In this document: piece after piece, positions 28,868 through 37,491 of the stretch
Numbering within the stretch: the stretch's first letter is position 1
How the letters are laid out: every line of letters starts with the position of its first letter
DNA from: Vulgatibacter sp035565615
GTDB lineage: Bacteria > Myxococcota > Myxococcia > Myxococcales > Vulgatibacteraceae
DNA length: 64,000 nucleotides
Assembly (NCBI GenBank): GCA_035565615.1
Contig: DATMSB010000165.1
Coordinates: 1 to 64,000, forward strand
Direction of reading: 5' to 3'
Notes under the pieces: generated by a model
Seen by the model: the letters and a program-made list of their open reading frames with translations, nothing else
Database searches by the model: none
What the model was told of the DNA's origin: nothing
Program-made: the position numbers and the translations under genes

Positions 28868-29557
28868 ATGCTGAAAGTTCGCAGAGCCGCAGAGCGAGGC
28901 CACTTCGACCACGGGTGGCTGCGCACCAGCCACACCTTCTCGTTCGCGGACTATTACGACCCCGCGCACATGGGCTTTCGCGCGCTGCGGGTGATCAACG
29001 AGGACCGGGTGGCGCCCGGAACGGGCTTCGGGTGCCACGGCCACCGGGACATGGAGATCGTCTCCTACGTGCTCTCGGGCGCGATCGAGCATCGCGACAG
29101 CACCGGATCGTCCGGCGTGCTGCGACCCGGCGAGCTGCAGCGGATGACCGCGGGCACCGGGGTCATGCACAGCGAGATGAACCACGGCGACGAGGAGCTG
29201 CACTTCCTCCAGATCTGGCTCCTCCCCGAGCGGGCGGGCCTCGAGCCGAGCTACGAGCAGAGGGCGTTCCCGGAGGAGGAGCGCCGGGGTGCCTGGCGCC
29301 TCCTGGTCTCGCCGACGGGGGAGGCGCTGCGGATCCACCAGGACGCGAAGATCTACGGCACCCTCCTCGCCCCGGGCGAGCGCCTCGTCCACGGCATCGC
29401 CCCGGGCCGCCACGCCTGGCTCCAGGTCGCGCGGGGCGCGGTGTCGCTGGGCGGCGTCGAGCTGCGGGCGGGCGACGGCGTCGCCGTCTCCGACGAGGAG
29501 GAGCTCGAGATCGAGGCGCTGGAGCCTGCCGAGGCCCTGCTCTTCGATCTCGCGTAG
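28868..29557 (+). CDS. Pirin-family protein (YhhW-like bicupin)
   Basis: A 229-residue bicupin. GWLRTSHTFSFADYYDP and MGFRALRVINEDRVAPGTGF at the N-terminus, metal ligands in HGHRDMEIVSYVLSG (two His) and GVMHSEMNH (His, Glu) are intact. Members show quercetin dioxygenase activity or act as transcription cofactors. Co-directional with yceI, in a probable two-gene operon under the divergent LysR regulator. Confidence 0.92.
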   Translation: MLKVRRAAERGHFDHGWLRTSHTFSFADYYDPAHMGFRALRVINEDRVAPGTGFGCHGHRDMEIVSYVLSGAIEHRDSTGSSGVLRPGELQRMTAGTGVMHSEMNHGDEELHFLQIWLLPERAGLEPSYEQRAFPEEERRGAWRLLVSPTGEALRIHQDAKIYGTLLAPGERLVHGIAPGRHAWLQVARGAVSLGGVELRAGDGVAVSDEEELEIEALEPAEALLFDLA

Positions 29558-29565
29558 CGCCCCCC

Positions 29566-30582
29566 TCAGCGCGGCGCCGCGCGCCCCCACGCGAGCGCCC
29601 CCGCCTCCTCCCGCAGCGCCGTGCCCAACTCCCCGGAGAGGGCGTCCATGCGATCGAGGATCGCCCGCCGCTCGGCGCCCCGGGCGACCTCGACCCGGGC
29701 GTACCCGAGGGAGACGGGCACGAGGGTCAGCCCCACCGGCGCGCCGTCCTCCAGCCGGAGGAGGAAGAGGCAGGAGCGGTCGTTGCGCAGCACGGGATCG
29801 ACCGCGTAGTCGTCGAGGAAGTCGCCCGTGTCGTAGAGGATCGGGCGCCCGCGGTGGATCTCCACCCCTTGCGTGAGGTGCGCGCTGTGGCCGAAGAAGA
29901 CGTCGGCCCCGCGGTCGATCACCTCGCGGGCGAAGGCCCGAAAGTGCGGGGGCGGGCGCTCGACCATGTTCGGCCCCCAGTGGTCGGCGAAGATCACCGT
30001 GCGCGCGCCTGCCCGCCTGGCGGCCGCGATCGCGGACTCGACCCGGGCGAGGGTGGCGGCGTCCGTGGAGACGGGCAGGTAGAAGGTGCCCCACCCTCCG
30101 TCCGCGGCGAAGTCCGGCTCGTTGTCGGTGCAAGAGACGAGCGCGATCCCGCCGGGCAGCAGGGCGGGCCGGCGCGCGGACGCGAGGTCGGGGCCGGCGC
30201 CGGCGTGGCCGATCCCCGCGCGATCGAGGGTGGAGATCGTCTCCTCGAGCCCCTCGACCTCGAAGTCGAGCGAGTGGTTGTTGGCGAGGCTGCAGGCGTC
30301 GATCGACGCGGCCTCGAGCACCCGGACGGCGGGCACCGGATCGGCGCGGAAGTGGAAGATCTTCGGCGTGCGCATCCAGCGCCGTTCGCTCCGGGTGACG
30401 GCGCACTCCAGGTTGAGGATCCGCGCGGACGCCGAGCGCAGGAGGGGCAGGACGTCGCCCCACGGCTCCTCGGGGGTCATGGCGGCGAGGGCCTCGCGCA
30501 CGCCCCGCCCGAGCATCACGTCCCCCATCAGCGCGACGACGCCGTCCATCCCGAAAAAAGGATCGGCATCGGGCGGCGCCAT
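29566..30582 (-). CDS. CapA-type metallophosphatase-fold protein
   Basis: A 338-residue protein of the CapA/PgsA family: VVALMGDVMLGRGV at the N-terminus, ILNLECAVT, SLANNHSLDF, the HWGPNMVERPPPHFRAFARE block and VFFGHSAHLTQGVEIHRGR. The family has a calcineurin-like fold and is tied to poly-gamma-glutamate production in some bacteria; most homologues have no known substrate. No signal peptide or membrane anchor is seen. Convergent with the pirin gene, 8 bases apart. Confidence 0.87.
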   Translation of the reverse strand: MAPPDADPFFGMDGVVALMGDVMLGRGVREALAAMTPEEPWGDVLPLLRSASARILNLECAVTRSERRWMRTPKIFHFRADPVPAVRVLEAASIDACSLANNHSLDFEVEGLEETISTLDRAGIGHAGAGPDLASARRPALLPGGIALVSCTDNEPDFAADGGWGTFYLPVSTDAATLARVESAIAAARRAGARTVIFADHWGPNMVERPPPHFRAFAREVIDRGADVFFGHSAHLTQGVEIHRGRPILYDTGDFLDDYAVDPVLRNDRSCLFLLRLEDGAPVGLTLVPVSLGYARVEVARGAERRAILDRMDALSGELGTALREEAGALAWGRAAPR

Positions 30583-30594
30583 CGCTCCCTCGGA

Positions 30595-31072
30595 TCACGG
30601 CGGGTCGCCGCCGCGCTCGAGCTTCTTCTTCAGGGTGAAGACCCGGGCGTCGGAGCAGGCCCGCCTCGCGCTTGGCGACGAGGACGTCGGCGGCGCCCCT
30701 CCTGGCCGTCTTCGCCAGGATGAGCTGCACCTGCGCCGACATCGCGGACCAGGTGAGCTCCTGGGCGCTCCGGGCGACGTCGGACTTCAACTCCTCGGGC
30801 CAGACCACCCGCCGTTCGCGGCGCGCCAGCTCAGCGAGCTTCCTGCTGATGCTCTCCGTCCCGAACGGCGTCGCGCCGTCGCGCCGTCGCGCCGGAGCGT
30901 GGGGATGGTGAGCGCCGGATTGTCGCCGTAGGCGCCGGGCTCGGTGCCGGTCGAGGTCGGAGACGACGGCGGGGTCGTAGGGGACGTCGAATGCGTGGCG
31001 AAGATCCTCGCCACCCTCGTGTAGGTGGGAGCTGCTGCGTCCCACGATCTCCACCTTGCTGCCTGCGCTCAT
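30595..31072 (-). pseudogene. Frameshifted GST-like gene
   Basis: Starting at ATG 31072 the frame reads MSAGSKVEIVGRSSSH, then the match moves to a second frame (FTRVARIFA-like, TEPGAYGDNPALTIPTLRRD), back to the first (TPFGTESISRKLAELAR, VWPEELKSDVARSAQELTWS, AMSAQVQLILAK) and finally to a third (RVFTLKKKLERGGD, stop at 30595). Together these spell a glutathione-S-transferase-like protein with at least three frame changes. Not functional as it stands. Confidence 0.6.
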
Positions 31073-31127
31073 GAGGGCTCCTCCTCGCCGTTCGACGCGC
31101 CGATCGTCCACGCTTCGGGTCGCGCGG

Positions 31128-31410
31128 GGGCTCGAAACCGACCTCGCTCTACGGGGCTGCCCGCCGGGCGGACGCCCTCGACGAGGAGGGTCGCCGCCTC
31201 GAGAGCCTCCACCACGATCGACGCCGGGGGCCTCGACTCCCAGGACGCCCCCGCCTCGGAGGACGTGATCGGCGCCGTCTCCGCAGGTCAGCCACACCGA
31301 TCCGCTCCTGCACCGGATGGAGACGAAACCCACCGAATGGAGGCCCCGGACCTCTCGCGCGGCGAGGGAGAGGAGGAGGGGCCGGTCGCGAGGAGGGGCG
31401 CGCCACACCC
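31128..31410 (-). pseudogene. Frameshifted DUF2917 gene
   Basis: The minus strand reads LHSVGFVSIRCRSGSVWLTC, GDGADHVLRGGGVLGVEAPG and, after one frame change near 31215, IVVEALEAATLLVEGVRP. This is the complete order of a DUF2917 protein, a small cupin-like family with a VWLT...DHVL signature. The single visible lesion means it decayed more recently than its neighbours. Confidence 0.5.
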
Positions 31411-31445
31411 GACGATGATGGGATGCCGGACCGAGACCGGAACAG

Positions 31446-31652
31446 ATGGCCCTCGGCGCGGTCGAGGCCATGCAGGGGTCGGAGCTCCTCCTCTCGACGA
31501 TCATGGGCGCCTTCCTGCTCGGCGAGCCGTGGCCCACCGGGTGGACGCTCGTGGGCGCGGCGGTGGTGATCCTCGGCCTGGTGGCCTTCGCCGCCGTGGG
31601 CCGCGGCGACCCCCCTTCTCGCGAGTGTTCAAAACTACCGTACCGCTCGTGA
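31446..31652 (+). pseudogene. C-terminal remnant of an EamA/DMT multidrug efflux carrier
   Basis: The frame encodes VEAMQGSELLLSTIMGAFLL followed by GEPWPTGWTLVGAAVVILGL, the last two helices of a DMT-family (EamA, multidrug resistance) transporter. The other eight helices are missing and no gene continues upstream; it ends at TGA 31650. Confidence 0.55.
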
Positions 31653-31846
31653 TGGACGCCGAGTGAGGGTCCTCATTCGCGGTGGCGGGAGCGCTCACGC
31701 CCGGCGTTCGTGAAGGGGGAGGAGACGCGATCGGCGGGAGACGCTCCACGTATCAAATGTCTGCGGCGGACGGTAAAGGGTGGGGGCGCTGGACACCGGC
31801 GCTCCGATTGCGACAGCATGGTCGGGTCCCCCACCCGGAGGTCCCC

Positions 31847-32491
31847 GTGATCAAGAAGATCTCGTACTCGCTCGCCGTGATCGTCGCCATCGCCGTCGTC
31901 GTGATCGCGACGCGTCCCTCCTCGTTCTCCATCGAGCGCTCCAGGCAGATCGAAGCGCCGCCGGAGGTCGCCTTCGGCTTCGTGGACGACCTGCACCGCT
32001 GGTCCGGGTGGTCGCCCTGGGAGAAGATGGATCCCCAGATGACCCGCACCTTCGAGGGTGCCGAGTCGGGGGTGGGCGCCATCTACGCCTGGAAGGGCAA
32101 CGACCAGGTCGGCGAGGGCCGGATGACCATCACGGCTTCGCAGCCGAACGAGCTCGTGGAGATCCAGCTCGAGTTCCTGAAGCCGTGGGCCGCGTCGAAC
32201 CGGGTGATCTTCCGCTTCACGCCCAACGAGGACGGGACGAACGTGGTGTGGAGGATGGAGGGCGAGAACGACTTCTTCGGCAAGGCGTTCTCGATGTTCT
32301 TCGACATGGACGCGATGGTGGGGAAGGACTTCGACGAGGGCCTCGCGTCGCTGGGCGATCTCGCGAAGGCGGAGGCGGAGAAGCGCGCCGCCGAGGAAAA
32401 GAAGCGCCAGGAGGAGGAGGCGGCCGCAGCCGCCGAGGCCGCCGAGGCCGCCGAAGCGACCGAGGAGGGCGCGGTCGCCCGGGAGGAGTAG
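31847..32491 (+). CDS. Membrane-anchored SRPBCC/polyketide-cyclase-like protein
   Basis: A 214-residue protein with three parts: an N-terminal membrane anchor (res ~1-24, SYSLAVIVAIAVVVIATRP), an SRPBCC domain (RQIEAPPEVAFGFVDDLHRW, SPWEKMDPQMTRTFEG, FEGAESGVGAIYAWKGN, GEGRMTITASQPNELVEIQL), and a charged tail rich in Glu, Lys and Ala (res ~165-214) likely to be helical. Polyketide-cyclase-like SRPBCC proteins of this type are common but uncharacterised. GTG start with GGAGG 6 bases upstream. Confidence 0.82.
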   Translation: MIKKISYSLAVIVAIAVVVIATRPSSFSIERSRQIEAPPEVAFGFVDDLHRWSGWSPWEKMDPQMTRTFEGAESGVGAIYAWKGNDQVGEGRMTITASQPNELVEIQLEFLKPWAASNRVIFRFTPNEDGTNVVWRMEGENDFFGKAFSMFFDMDAMVGKDFDEGLASLGDLAKAEAEKRAAEEKKRQEEEAAAAAEAAEAAEATEEGAVAREE

Positions 32492-32735
32492 GCCTGCGAC
32501 GCAACCGAGGCGGGCGCCCTCGATCCCGGAGCGCCTGCTCCCTCGCCTGCCAGGCCGCCGCCACGGATGGCGATCGCGCGGTCACGAAGCGGGAAAGACG
32601 TTCACCACCACCGGGCCGCCGGATGCCCGCCGGCCCCTCGGCTGCATGGCCCGATGCTTGCTCGGCGGTTGGCCGGGAGGCGGCTCGGCGAAGCCGCACC
32701 CGGGATCGGCGGAGCAGCCGGTGGGGGTGGGCGAG

Positions 32736-33665
32736 ATGGTGGGGTGGAGGGAGCTCGGGCTGGTTGGCGCGTTCGCGTCGATGGCGGTCTTCGGCGGCGT
32801 GGCCTGCGGCGACGACGACGGATCGACCGGGAGGGGGCTGAACGGCACCGGCGGGATGGCCGGAAGCGATGCGGGTGGATCGGGCGGCGCGGGCGGCGTG
32901 GCGACCGGCGGCACCGGAGCGGGCGGCGTCGGGGCCGGGGGCACGGGCGCGGGCGGCGTGGCGACCGGCGGCAACGGCACGGGCGGCGGCGCGGGCGGCG
33001 ACTCCCAGCCGGGAGGAACCGGCGGCGATCCGGTGCCCGAGCCGGGGGAGCTGGTGGTCGAGAAGGTCTTCTGCCGCGCGGGGGCCGACGCCGTCGACTG
33101 CGACGAGATGGATCTGCCCATCTCGGTCCACGTGCGGATCACCGGCGTCGACGAGGCGGGCGCGGAGCTCGAGGTCTTCCACGGAGAGATCGAGGAGGGG
33201 GACGCGCTCCGCGAGCTCGTCCCGCCGGGCGTCTACACGATCGTGGAGGATTGCGACGGCCTGCCCGACGGCGTCGCCTGCCGGGATCCCGATCCGAGGG
33301 ACGTGACGGTGGCCGCCGGAGCAACGGCCGAGGCGAGGCTCCTCCACGACGTCGACGAGGCGGTGTACGACGGCGGCGGAGGCGTGTGCGAGCCGGTGGT
33401 GATCGAGGTCGAGCGCCGCTGCCGCAGCCGCTGGAGCTTGATCTGCGCCTACGCGAGCGTCGAGGTCTCGATCTCCGGCGACGCGCAGGGCCGCGTCCGC
33501 TTCGACAGGCGGAAGACCTCCCACGTCCTACACGTACCATGCGGCCGCTTCGACCTCGGGGCGTCGACCTCCAGGTCGCTCCACATCTGCCCCGCCGCGA
33601 CCGCGTCCGACGTGACGAACGGCGCCACCGTGACCTTCCAGGTGTCGGACAGGCGGTGCGATTGA
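32736..33665 (+). CDS. Gly-rich-spacer lipoprotein, function unknown
   Basis: A 309-residue lipoprotein. A short signal ends at a lipobox (GGVAC, Cys ~20), followed by Asp-rich GDDDG. Residues ~27-95 are an imperfect Gly/Thr/Ala repeat (GGVATGGTGAGG-like units, twice nearly identical at 32886-32909 and 32949-32972). The remainder is an acidic domain with paired cysteines and beta-rich PPGVYTIVEDCDGLPDGV, like prealbumin/carboxypeptidase-regulatory folds. Such Gly-rich tethers after a lipobox are widespread in Myxococcota surface lipoproteins. Not identified further. An upstream ATG at 32646 is in frame but less sensible. Confidence 0.7.
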   Translation: MVGWRELGLVGAFASMAVFGGVACGDDDGSTGRGLNGTGGMAGSDAGGSGGAGGVATGGTGAGGVGAGGTGAGGVATGGNGTGGGAGGDSQPGGTGGDPVPEPGELVVEKVFCRAGADAVDCDEMDLPISVHVRITGVDEAGAELEVFHGEIEEGDALRELVPPGVYTIVEDCDGLPDGVACRDPDPRDVTVAAGATAEARLLHDVDEAVYDGGGGVCEPVVIEVERRCRSRWSLICAYASVEVSISGDAQGRVRFDRRKTSHVLHVPCGRFDLGASTSRSLHICPAATASDVTNGATVTFQVSDRRCD

Positions 33666-33676
33666 CGGGCGCACCT

Positions 33677-33708
33677 GGCCCGCCGCCACGCTCGGTCGGC
33701 GGCGGGCC
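33677..33708 (+). terminator. Terminator-like hairpin after the Gly-rich lipoprotein
   Basis: GGCCCGCCGCC and its exact complement GGCGGCGGGCC (11 bp) flank a 10-base loop, 12 bases after the stop codon. There is no T-tract, so it may be a factor-assisted or weak terminator. Confidence 0.5.
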
Positions 33709-34075
33709 GCGCCGGCGGGACCGCGTTGCGCGGTGGACGCCGAGAGCCCAGTTTGGGGGGAGAATCGCCGGCGTCTGGTGCGCGGTTCGGGGAGGAGCGC
33801 TTGGAGGGGAGGGACTCGGTCGTCGGCCCGGGCGCGGGCGGGAAGCCCGCGAAGCCCGGCGAGGCACGCGGGCGGGAGGGCGAGGCACGCGGGCGGGAGG
33901 AGGGCCTCACGCCCAGCGAGCAGCCGGTGATGGCGGATGGCCAGCTCGGCGGCGGAAACCTGGATCGCGGCCCCGAGCGCGCGAACCCCGAAGGTACGGC
34001 CGACACGCAGAACCCCCCGACCGAGAGGTCCTGATCGCCGCCGAGGCTTCGCGGCCTGCTGCGCGCGAGCCGTCC
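33709..34075. other. Intergenic region with a short tandem repeat, no gene seen
   Basis: This 367-base gap contains a tandem duplication around 33862-33902 in which a 20-base unit (CGAGGCACGCGGGCGGGAGG) occurs twice, 21-22 bases apart. Frames are open on both strands but none shows family content. Low-complexity Gly/Arg/Ala-coding sequence only. Confidence 0.4.
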
Positions 34076-34363
34076 TCACCTCGCGCCGAAGGTCTTCACG
34101 AGCTTGTTGTAGACGCCCATGGTGAGCAGCGGGCCGGGCCAGAGGCCGACGAACCGGCTGAGCCGCCGGCGCCCCGCCACCTCGAGGATCAGCGACGCGG
34201 CCATGGTCCCGAGGGCCACCCCGAGGAAGACCAGCGACGGCATCTTGGCCGACTGCTGCTCGACGATGCGGGTGAGCCGCGTCTCGCCGTGCTCGGCCCG
34301 GAAGACCGGCGCGGTCCGATACACGATCTCGTTCGCGTCGCTCGCCGGGTTCTCGTTCTCCAT
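34076..34363 (-). CDS. Small hypothetical membrane protein
   Basis: A 95-residue protein. The N-terminal half is charged and soluble (ENENPASDANEIVYRTAPVF), then one clear hydrophobic segment LVFLGVALGTMAASLILEVA and a second, weaker, WPGPLLTMGVYNKLV. The ATG has GGAGGTGCCCG-type ribosome site upstream. Family not recognised; coding is supported by codon pattern, start context and membrane helices. Divergent from the DUF1990-like pair. Confidence 0.65.
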   Translation of the reverse strand: MENENPASDANEIVYRTAPVFRAEHGETRLTRIVEQQSAKMPSLVFLGVALGTMAASLILEVAGRRRLSRFVGLWPGPLLTMGVYNKLVKTFGAR

Positions 34364-34406
34364 CGGGCACCTCCCCATCGCCCTGAATCTCCCCATCGTC
34401 TCCTCG

Positions 34407-35003
34407 ATGGGAAAGAGATCGGCATCGAGGCGCCTGCTCCTCGCCGAGGCGGGGTTCGGCCCGCTGATCCAGCGCGACTACTGGGGCGTGGTGCGCAACG
34501 CGAGGGCCTCCCCCCGGACCGTGATGGCGAACGTGCGCCGGCACTTCCCCGCGTTCTCGCCGGCGGAGCTGGCCGGCTTCGAGCGCCTCGGCGGCGAGGG
34601 CGAGCCGCTCGCCGTCGGGGACGAGCTCCTGGTGCGGATCCACATGGCCGGCGGGTTCCGGGTCCGCGTCATCCACGCCGACCCGCAGAGCCTCACCCTG
34701 TCCACGGAGGAGGGCCATCCGGAGGCGGGGCGGATCACCTTCGGCTGCTACCGGAACGAGCGCGGTGACCTGGTCTTTCACATCCGCAGCCGGGCCCGAT
34801 CGAGCACGGGCCGCTACCGGACGGGCTTCCTGGCGGCGGGCGAGGTCCTGCAGACGAGCACCTGGACCGATTTCGTGAACCGGGTGGCCGTCGCGTTCGG
34901 CGACGGGATCGTCGGCTTCATCCACGCCGAGACCACGCCCTGTGCCGACGAGCCGGAGCACGTGGCGCGGTCGGAGCCGACCTTCGCCGCGGTCGGGGGC
35001 TGA
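34407..35003 (+). CDS. DUF1990-like protein
   Basis: A 198-residue protein. Core motifs GDELLVRIHMAGGFRVRVIH, STEEGHPEAGRITFGCYRNE and RGDLVFHIRSRARSS resemble the DUF1990 (UPF0548) pattern of GTLEGHxxxGEExFxxE, and WTDFVNRVAVAFGDGIVGFI closes it. The biochemical role is unknown. No strong ribosome site before this ATG; upstream frame is open but overlaps the divergent small gene. It is followed 2 bases later by a second DUF1990 gene. Confidence 0.68.
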   Translation: MGKRSASRRLLLAEAGFGPLIQRDYWGVVRNARASPRTVMANVRRHFPAFSPAELAGFERLGGEGEPLAVGDELLVRIHMAGGFRVRVIHADPQSLTLSTEEGHPEAGRITFGCYRNERGDLVFHIRSRARSSTGRYRTGFLAAGEVLQTSTWTDFVNRVAVAFGDGIVGFIHAETTPCADEPEHVARSEPTFAAVGG

Positions 35004-35005
35004 GC

Positions 35006-36202
35006 ATGGCCCGGTGGCGTCACCTGCGGGGCTGGTCCGACGCGGAGCTCGCCGCCTGCCTGGACGCCGCGGAGGAGCTGCCGCTGAACTTCCGGGACGA
35101 CCTGCCGCTGGTGCCCGAGCGCGGCTGGAACCGGGTGAGGTCCCGCGCGGTGATCGCCCGCGAGGCGCCCGGCCCCCCTTCGACGGCGGGGGCGTTCTCG
35201 CGGGCGTGGCGGGCGGTAGAGGCATTCGAGCACTCGGATCCCCGGATCGTGGTCGCGCACTTCCGGCCGTCGGTGCCGCTCGAGCGCCGGCACCTCCTCC
35301 TTGAGCTGCGCCCGCTCTCCCTCCGCTTCCTCTGCCCCGCACGCGTGGCGGCGGTGCGGGCGGAGAGCGACGCGGCGTCCACCAGGCGGGGCTTCACCAT
35401 CGAGACCCTCGCCGGCCACGTGGAGCGGGGGCGGGAGGAGTTCCTCCTCGAGAAGGATCACCGGACGGGCGAGGTGCGCTTCGGCATCGAGGCGGCCTGG
35501 CGCGAAGGCGACTTCCCGTCGCTCTGGTCCCGGATCGGCTTCGAGCTGCTCGGGCGGAGGTACCAGCGGGCGTGGCATCGGCTCGCCCACCTGCGCCTGC
35601 GGCAGATCGCCGCAGGGCTGGAGGCGCACGATCCCCTCGCCGGAGTGGGGCTCGCCCACGAGGGACGTCAGATGCCCTTCGAGCAGGTGCAGTTCTTCGC
35701 GCAGCGCGGCCTGGGGCGGCGCGGGGTCGAAGTGGAGCAGGAGGTGGAGGACATGCGAAGGGACACGCTCTGGAACGCGGCGGGCCTCGGGGCGCTCTCG
35801 GGCGTCCGCAGCCTGGGGCCCCCGGCCCTCCTCGGCGGGCGACTCGGCCGAAGGGCCGGCTCCCTCCTGTCGGCGCTGGGGGCCGGCGAGATGGTCGCGG
35901 ACAAGCTCCCGATCCCGCCGCGCACCCGGCCGGCTTCGCTGGTCGCCCGCGCGATCTCCGGCGCGTTCGCGGGAGGGATGGCGGCCCGGAGGCGCCGGTC
36001 GCGGGGGCGCGCCTCGCTGGTCGGCGCGTCGGCGGCGGTGGCCGCGACCTTCCTCTCGGGGAGGCTGCGGGCCATGGCCGTGCGGCGATCGCGGCTCCTC
36101 GGCCATGTCGTCGCGATCGCGGAGGACGCGCTGGTGATCGGGGCGGGCAGGCGCCTCGCGGCGCGGACGCGGCGCGGGCGGCGGGCCCGCCCGCCCGGAT
36201 GA
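35006..36202 (+). CDS. DUF1990 - DUF4126 fusion protein
   Basis: A 398-residue two-part protein. The N-terminal ~195 residues are DUF1990: GWSDAELAACLDAAEELPLN, FTIETLAGHVERGREEFLLE and SRIGFELLGRRYQRAWHRLA. The C-terminal ~170 residues are hydrophobic and match DUF4126 (NAAGLGALSGVRSLGPPALL, LLSALGAGEMVADKLPIPP, GRRLAARTRRG), a predicted membrane domain. Start 2 bases after the stop of the preceding DUF1990-like gene, so both are co-translated. Neither domain has a known function. Confidence 0.75.
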   Translation: MARWRHLRGWSDAELAACLDAAEELPLNFRDDLPLVPERGWNRVRSRAVIAREAPGPPSTAGAFSRAWRAVEAFEHSDPRIVVAHFRPSVPLERRHLLLELRPLSLRFLCPARVAAVRAESDAASTRRGFTIETLAGHVERGREEFLLEKDHRTGEVRFGIEAAWREGDFPSLWSRIGFELLGRRYQRAWHRLAHLRLRQIAAGLEAHDPLAGVGLAHEGRQMPFEQVQFFAQRGLGRRGVEVEQEVEDMRRDTLWNAAGLGALSGVRSLGPPALLGGRLGRRAGSLLSALGAGEMVADKLPIPPRTRPASLVARAISGAFAGGMAARRRRSRGRASLVGASAAVAATFLSGRLRAMAVRRSRLLGHVVAIAEDALVIGAGRRLAARTRRGRRARPPG

Positions 36203-36216
36203 TCGCGAGGGGCCGA

Positions 36217-37491
36217 TCAGGCCCGCAGCGAGGCCTCCGCCGCCTGCCGCGGGAGGCGCCGCGTCCTCGGCACCTGGCGCTCCTCCAGGCTCAGGGGGCG
36301 CGCCTCGCGGTCGTGGAAGGCGATGGGTGGGCCGAGGATCTCGGACGCCACCTGGAGGAAGCGGCGCACGTCGAGGTCCTCGACGAAGTGGATGCCGGGG
36401 GCGCCAGCGAGCTGCTCCCAGCCGGCGAGGACGCCCGTCGCCACCTGAAGCTGCGTGGCGTTCGTCCCGTAGGGCTTCCCCCTCTCGACGTCGGTGTCGA
36501 AGCCCATCCACAGCTCTCCGAACCGCCGGCTGCAGAGCAGGACGCCGACCCGATCCTTGCCCTCGAGCACGGGGCTCGTCGGCGGCACCAGCCGGTGGGT
36601 GCGCCACGGCGAGCTCGCGTCCCAGTCCGGGTGGGCGGCGAGGGCGCGCCGCGCCGCCTCGGGGATCCGGTAGATGAACGCGATCTCCACCCCCGGCAGA
36701 CGCCAGGCGAGGGTCTTGGTCTCCTCGTGCGGGATGGCCATGCCCTCGATCAACCGATCGCCGCAGCGCGCCCGGTAGAAGCGCTCGGTGGGGCGGTGGT
36801 GGAGATCGACGACGGCGCCCTGCCTGGCGGCGAAGGCGCGGGGCTCGAAGATCTCCTCGAGGCAATGCGCCGGGCTCCAGGTCATGGGGAAGACGTCGTC
36901 GTCGTAGCGGGCGCCCGGCTCCCGGGTGGTGTCCTCCTCGGTGATCAGGATCGAGTGGAGGTCGAGGGCCTCGACCGTCGGCTCGACGCCCACCCGCCTG
37001 GCGAAGCCCTCGATCGCCGCGAAGACCAGCGCGTTCACGATCCCCGGGTTCGCGCCGCTCCCCACCAGGTGCCGGCGGTTGGTCAGCTCCGGGCGGTGCG
37101 GGGGCTTGAGCCTCGCGATCGCCTTGTCGGTGGGGACCGTCTCGCCTCCGGGCCACTCCTCGATGCTGGTGCACAGGAAGTTCACGCCGAGATCGTCGCA
37201 GAGCTTGGTGGCGTCGATGGTGTCGATCGAGGAGAGGTCGACGATCTGGGTGAGGTCGTGATCGCGGATGAGCTTCTCCAGCGCCTCGGGGGCCTCCACC
37301 GAGATCGGGGGCAGCACCTGCCCGCGGGTGGGGAGGTCGCCCGGGTTCGGAGCGCGATCCGCGAGGAAGAGCGCCTCCATCCCGGAGAGGAGGCGAGCGC
37401 CGGGCTCGCTGCGCTCGAGGAGGGAGAGGACGGCGCGGCCGACCCCTCCGTTGAATCCGAGCAGGAGGGCGCGGGTGGGCTTGGTGGTCAC
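36217..37491 (-). CDS. Saccharopine dehydrogenase/homospermidine-synthase-like protein
   Basis: A 424-residue NAD(P)-binding protein. LLLGFNGGVGRAVLSLLE is the Rossmann start; later blocks such as GSGANPGIVNALVFAAIEGF, ILITEEDTTREPG and FPMTWSPAHCLEE echo bacterial homospermidine synthase (Hss), which joins putrescine units using NAD. Saccharopine-type or lysine-pathway reductase activity is the alternative. GTG start with AAAGGA upstream. Stands alone; convergent with the DUF1990 pair. Confidence 0.7.
   Translation of the reverse strand: MTTKPTRALLLGFNGGVGRAVLSLLERSEPGARLLSGMEALFLADRAPNPGDLPTRGQVLPPISVEAPEALEKLIRDHDLTQIVDLSSIDTIDATKLCDDLGVNFLCTSIEEWPGGETVPTDKAIARLKPPHRPELTNRRHLVGSGANPGIVNALVFAAIEGFARRVGVEPTVEALDLHSILITEEDTTREPGARYDDDVFPMTWSPAHCLEEIFEPRAFAARQGAVVDLHHRPTERFYRARCGDRLIEGMAIPHEETKTLAWRLPGVEIAFIYRIPEAARRALAAHPDWDASSPWRTHRLVPPTSPVLEGKDRVGVLLCSRRFGELWMGFDTDVERGKPYGTNATQLQVATGVLAGWEQLAGAPGIHFVEDLDVRRFLQVASEILGPPIAFHDREARPLSLEERQVPRTRRLPRQAAEASLRA

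Noticed and set aside
32880..33000. Short repeated GC-rich units resembling a CRISPR or VNTR array
   Set aside because: They are in frame inside a lipoprotein gene and encode the Gly-rich linker; unit length and lack of unique spacers rule out CRISPR.
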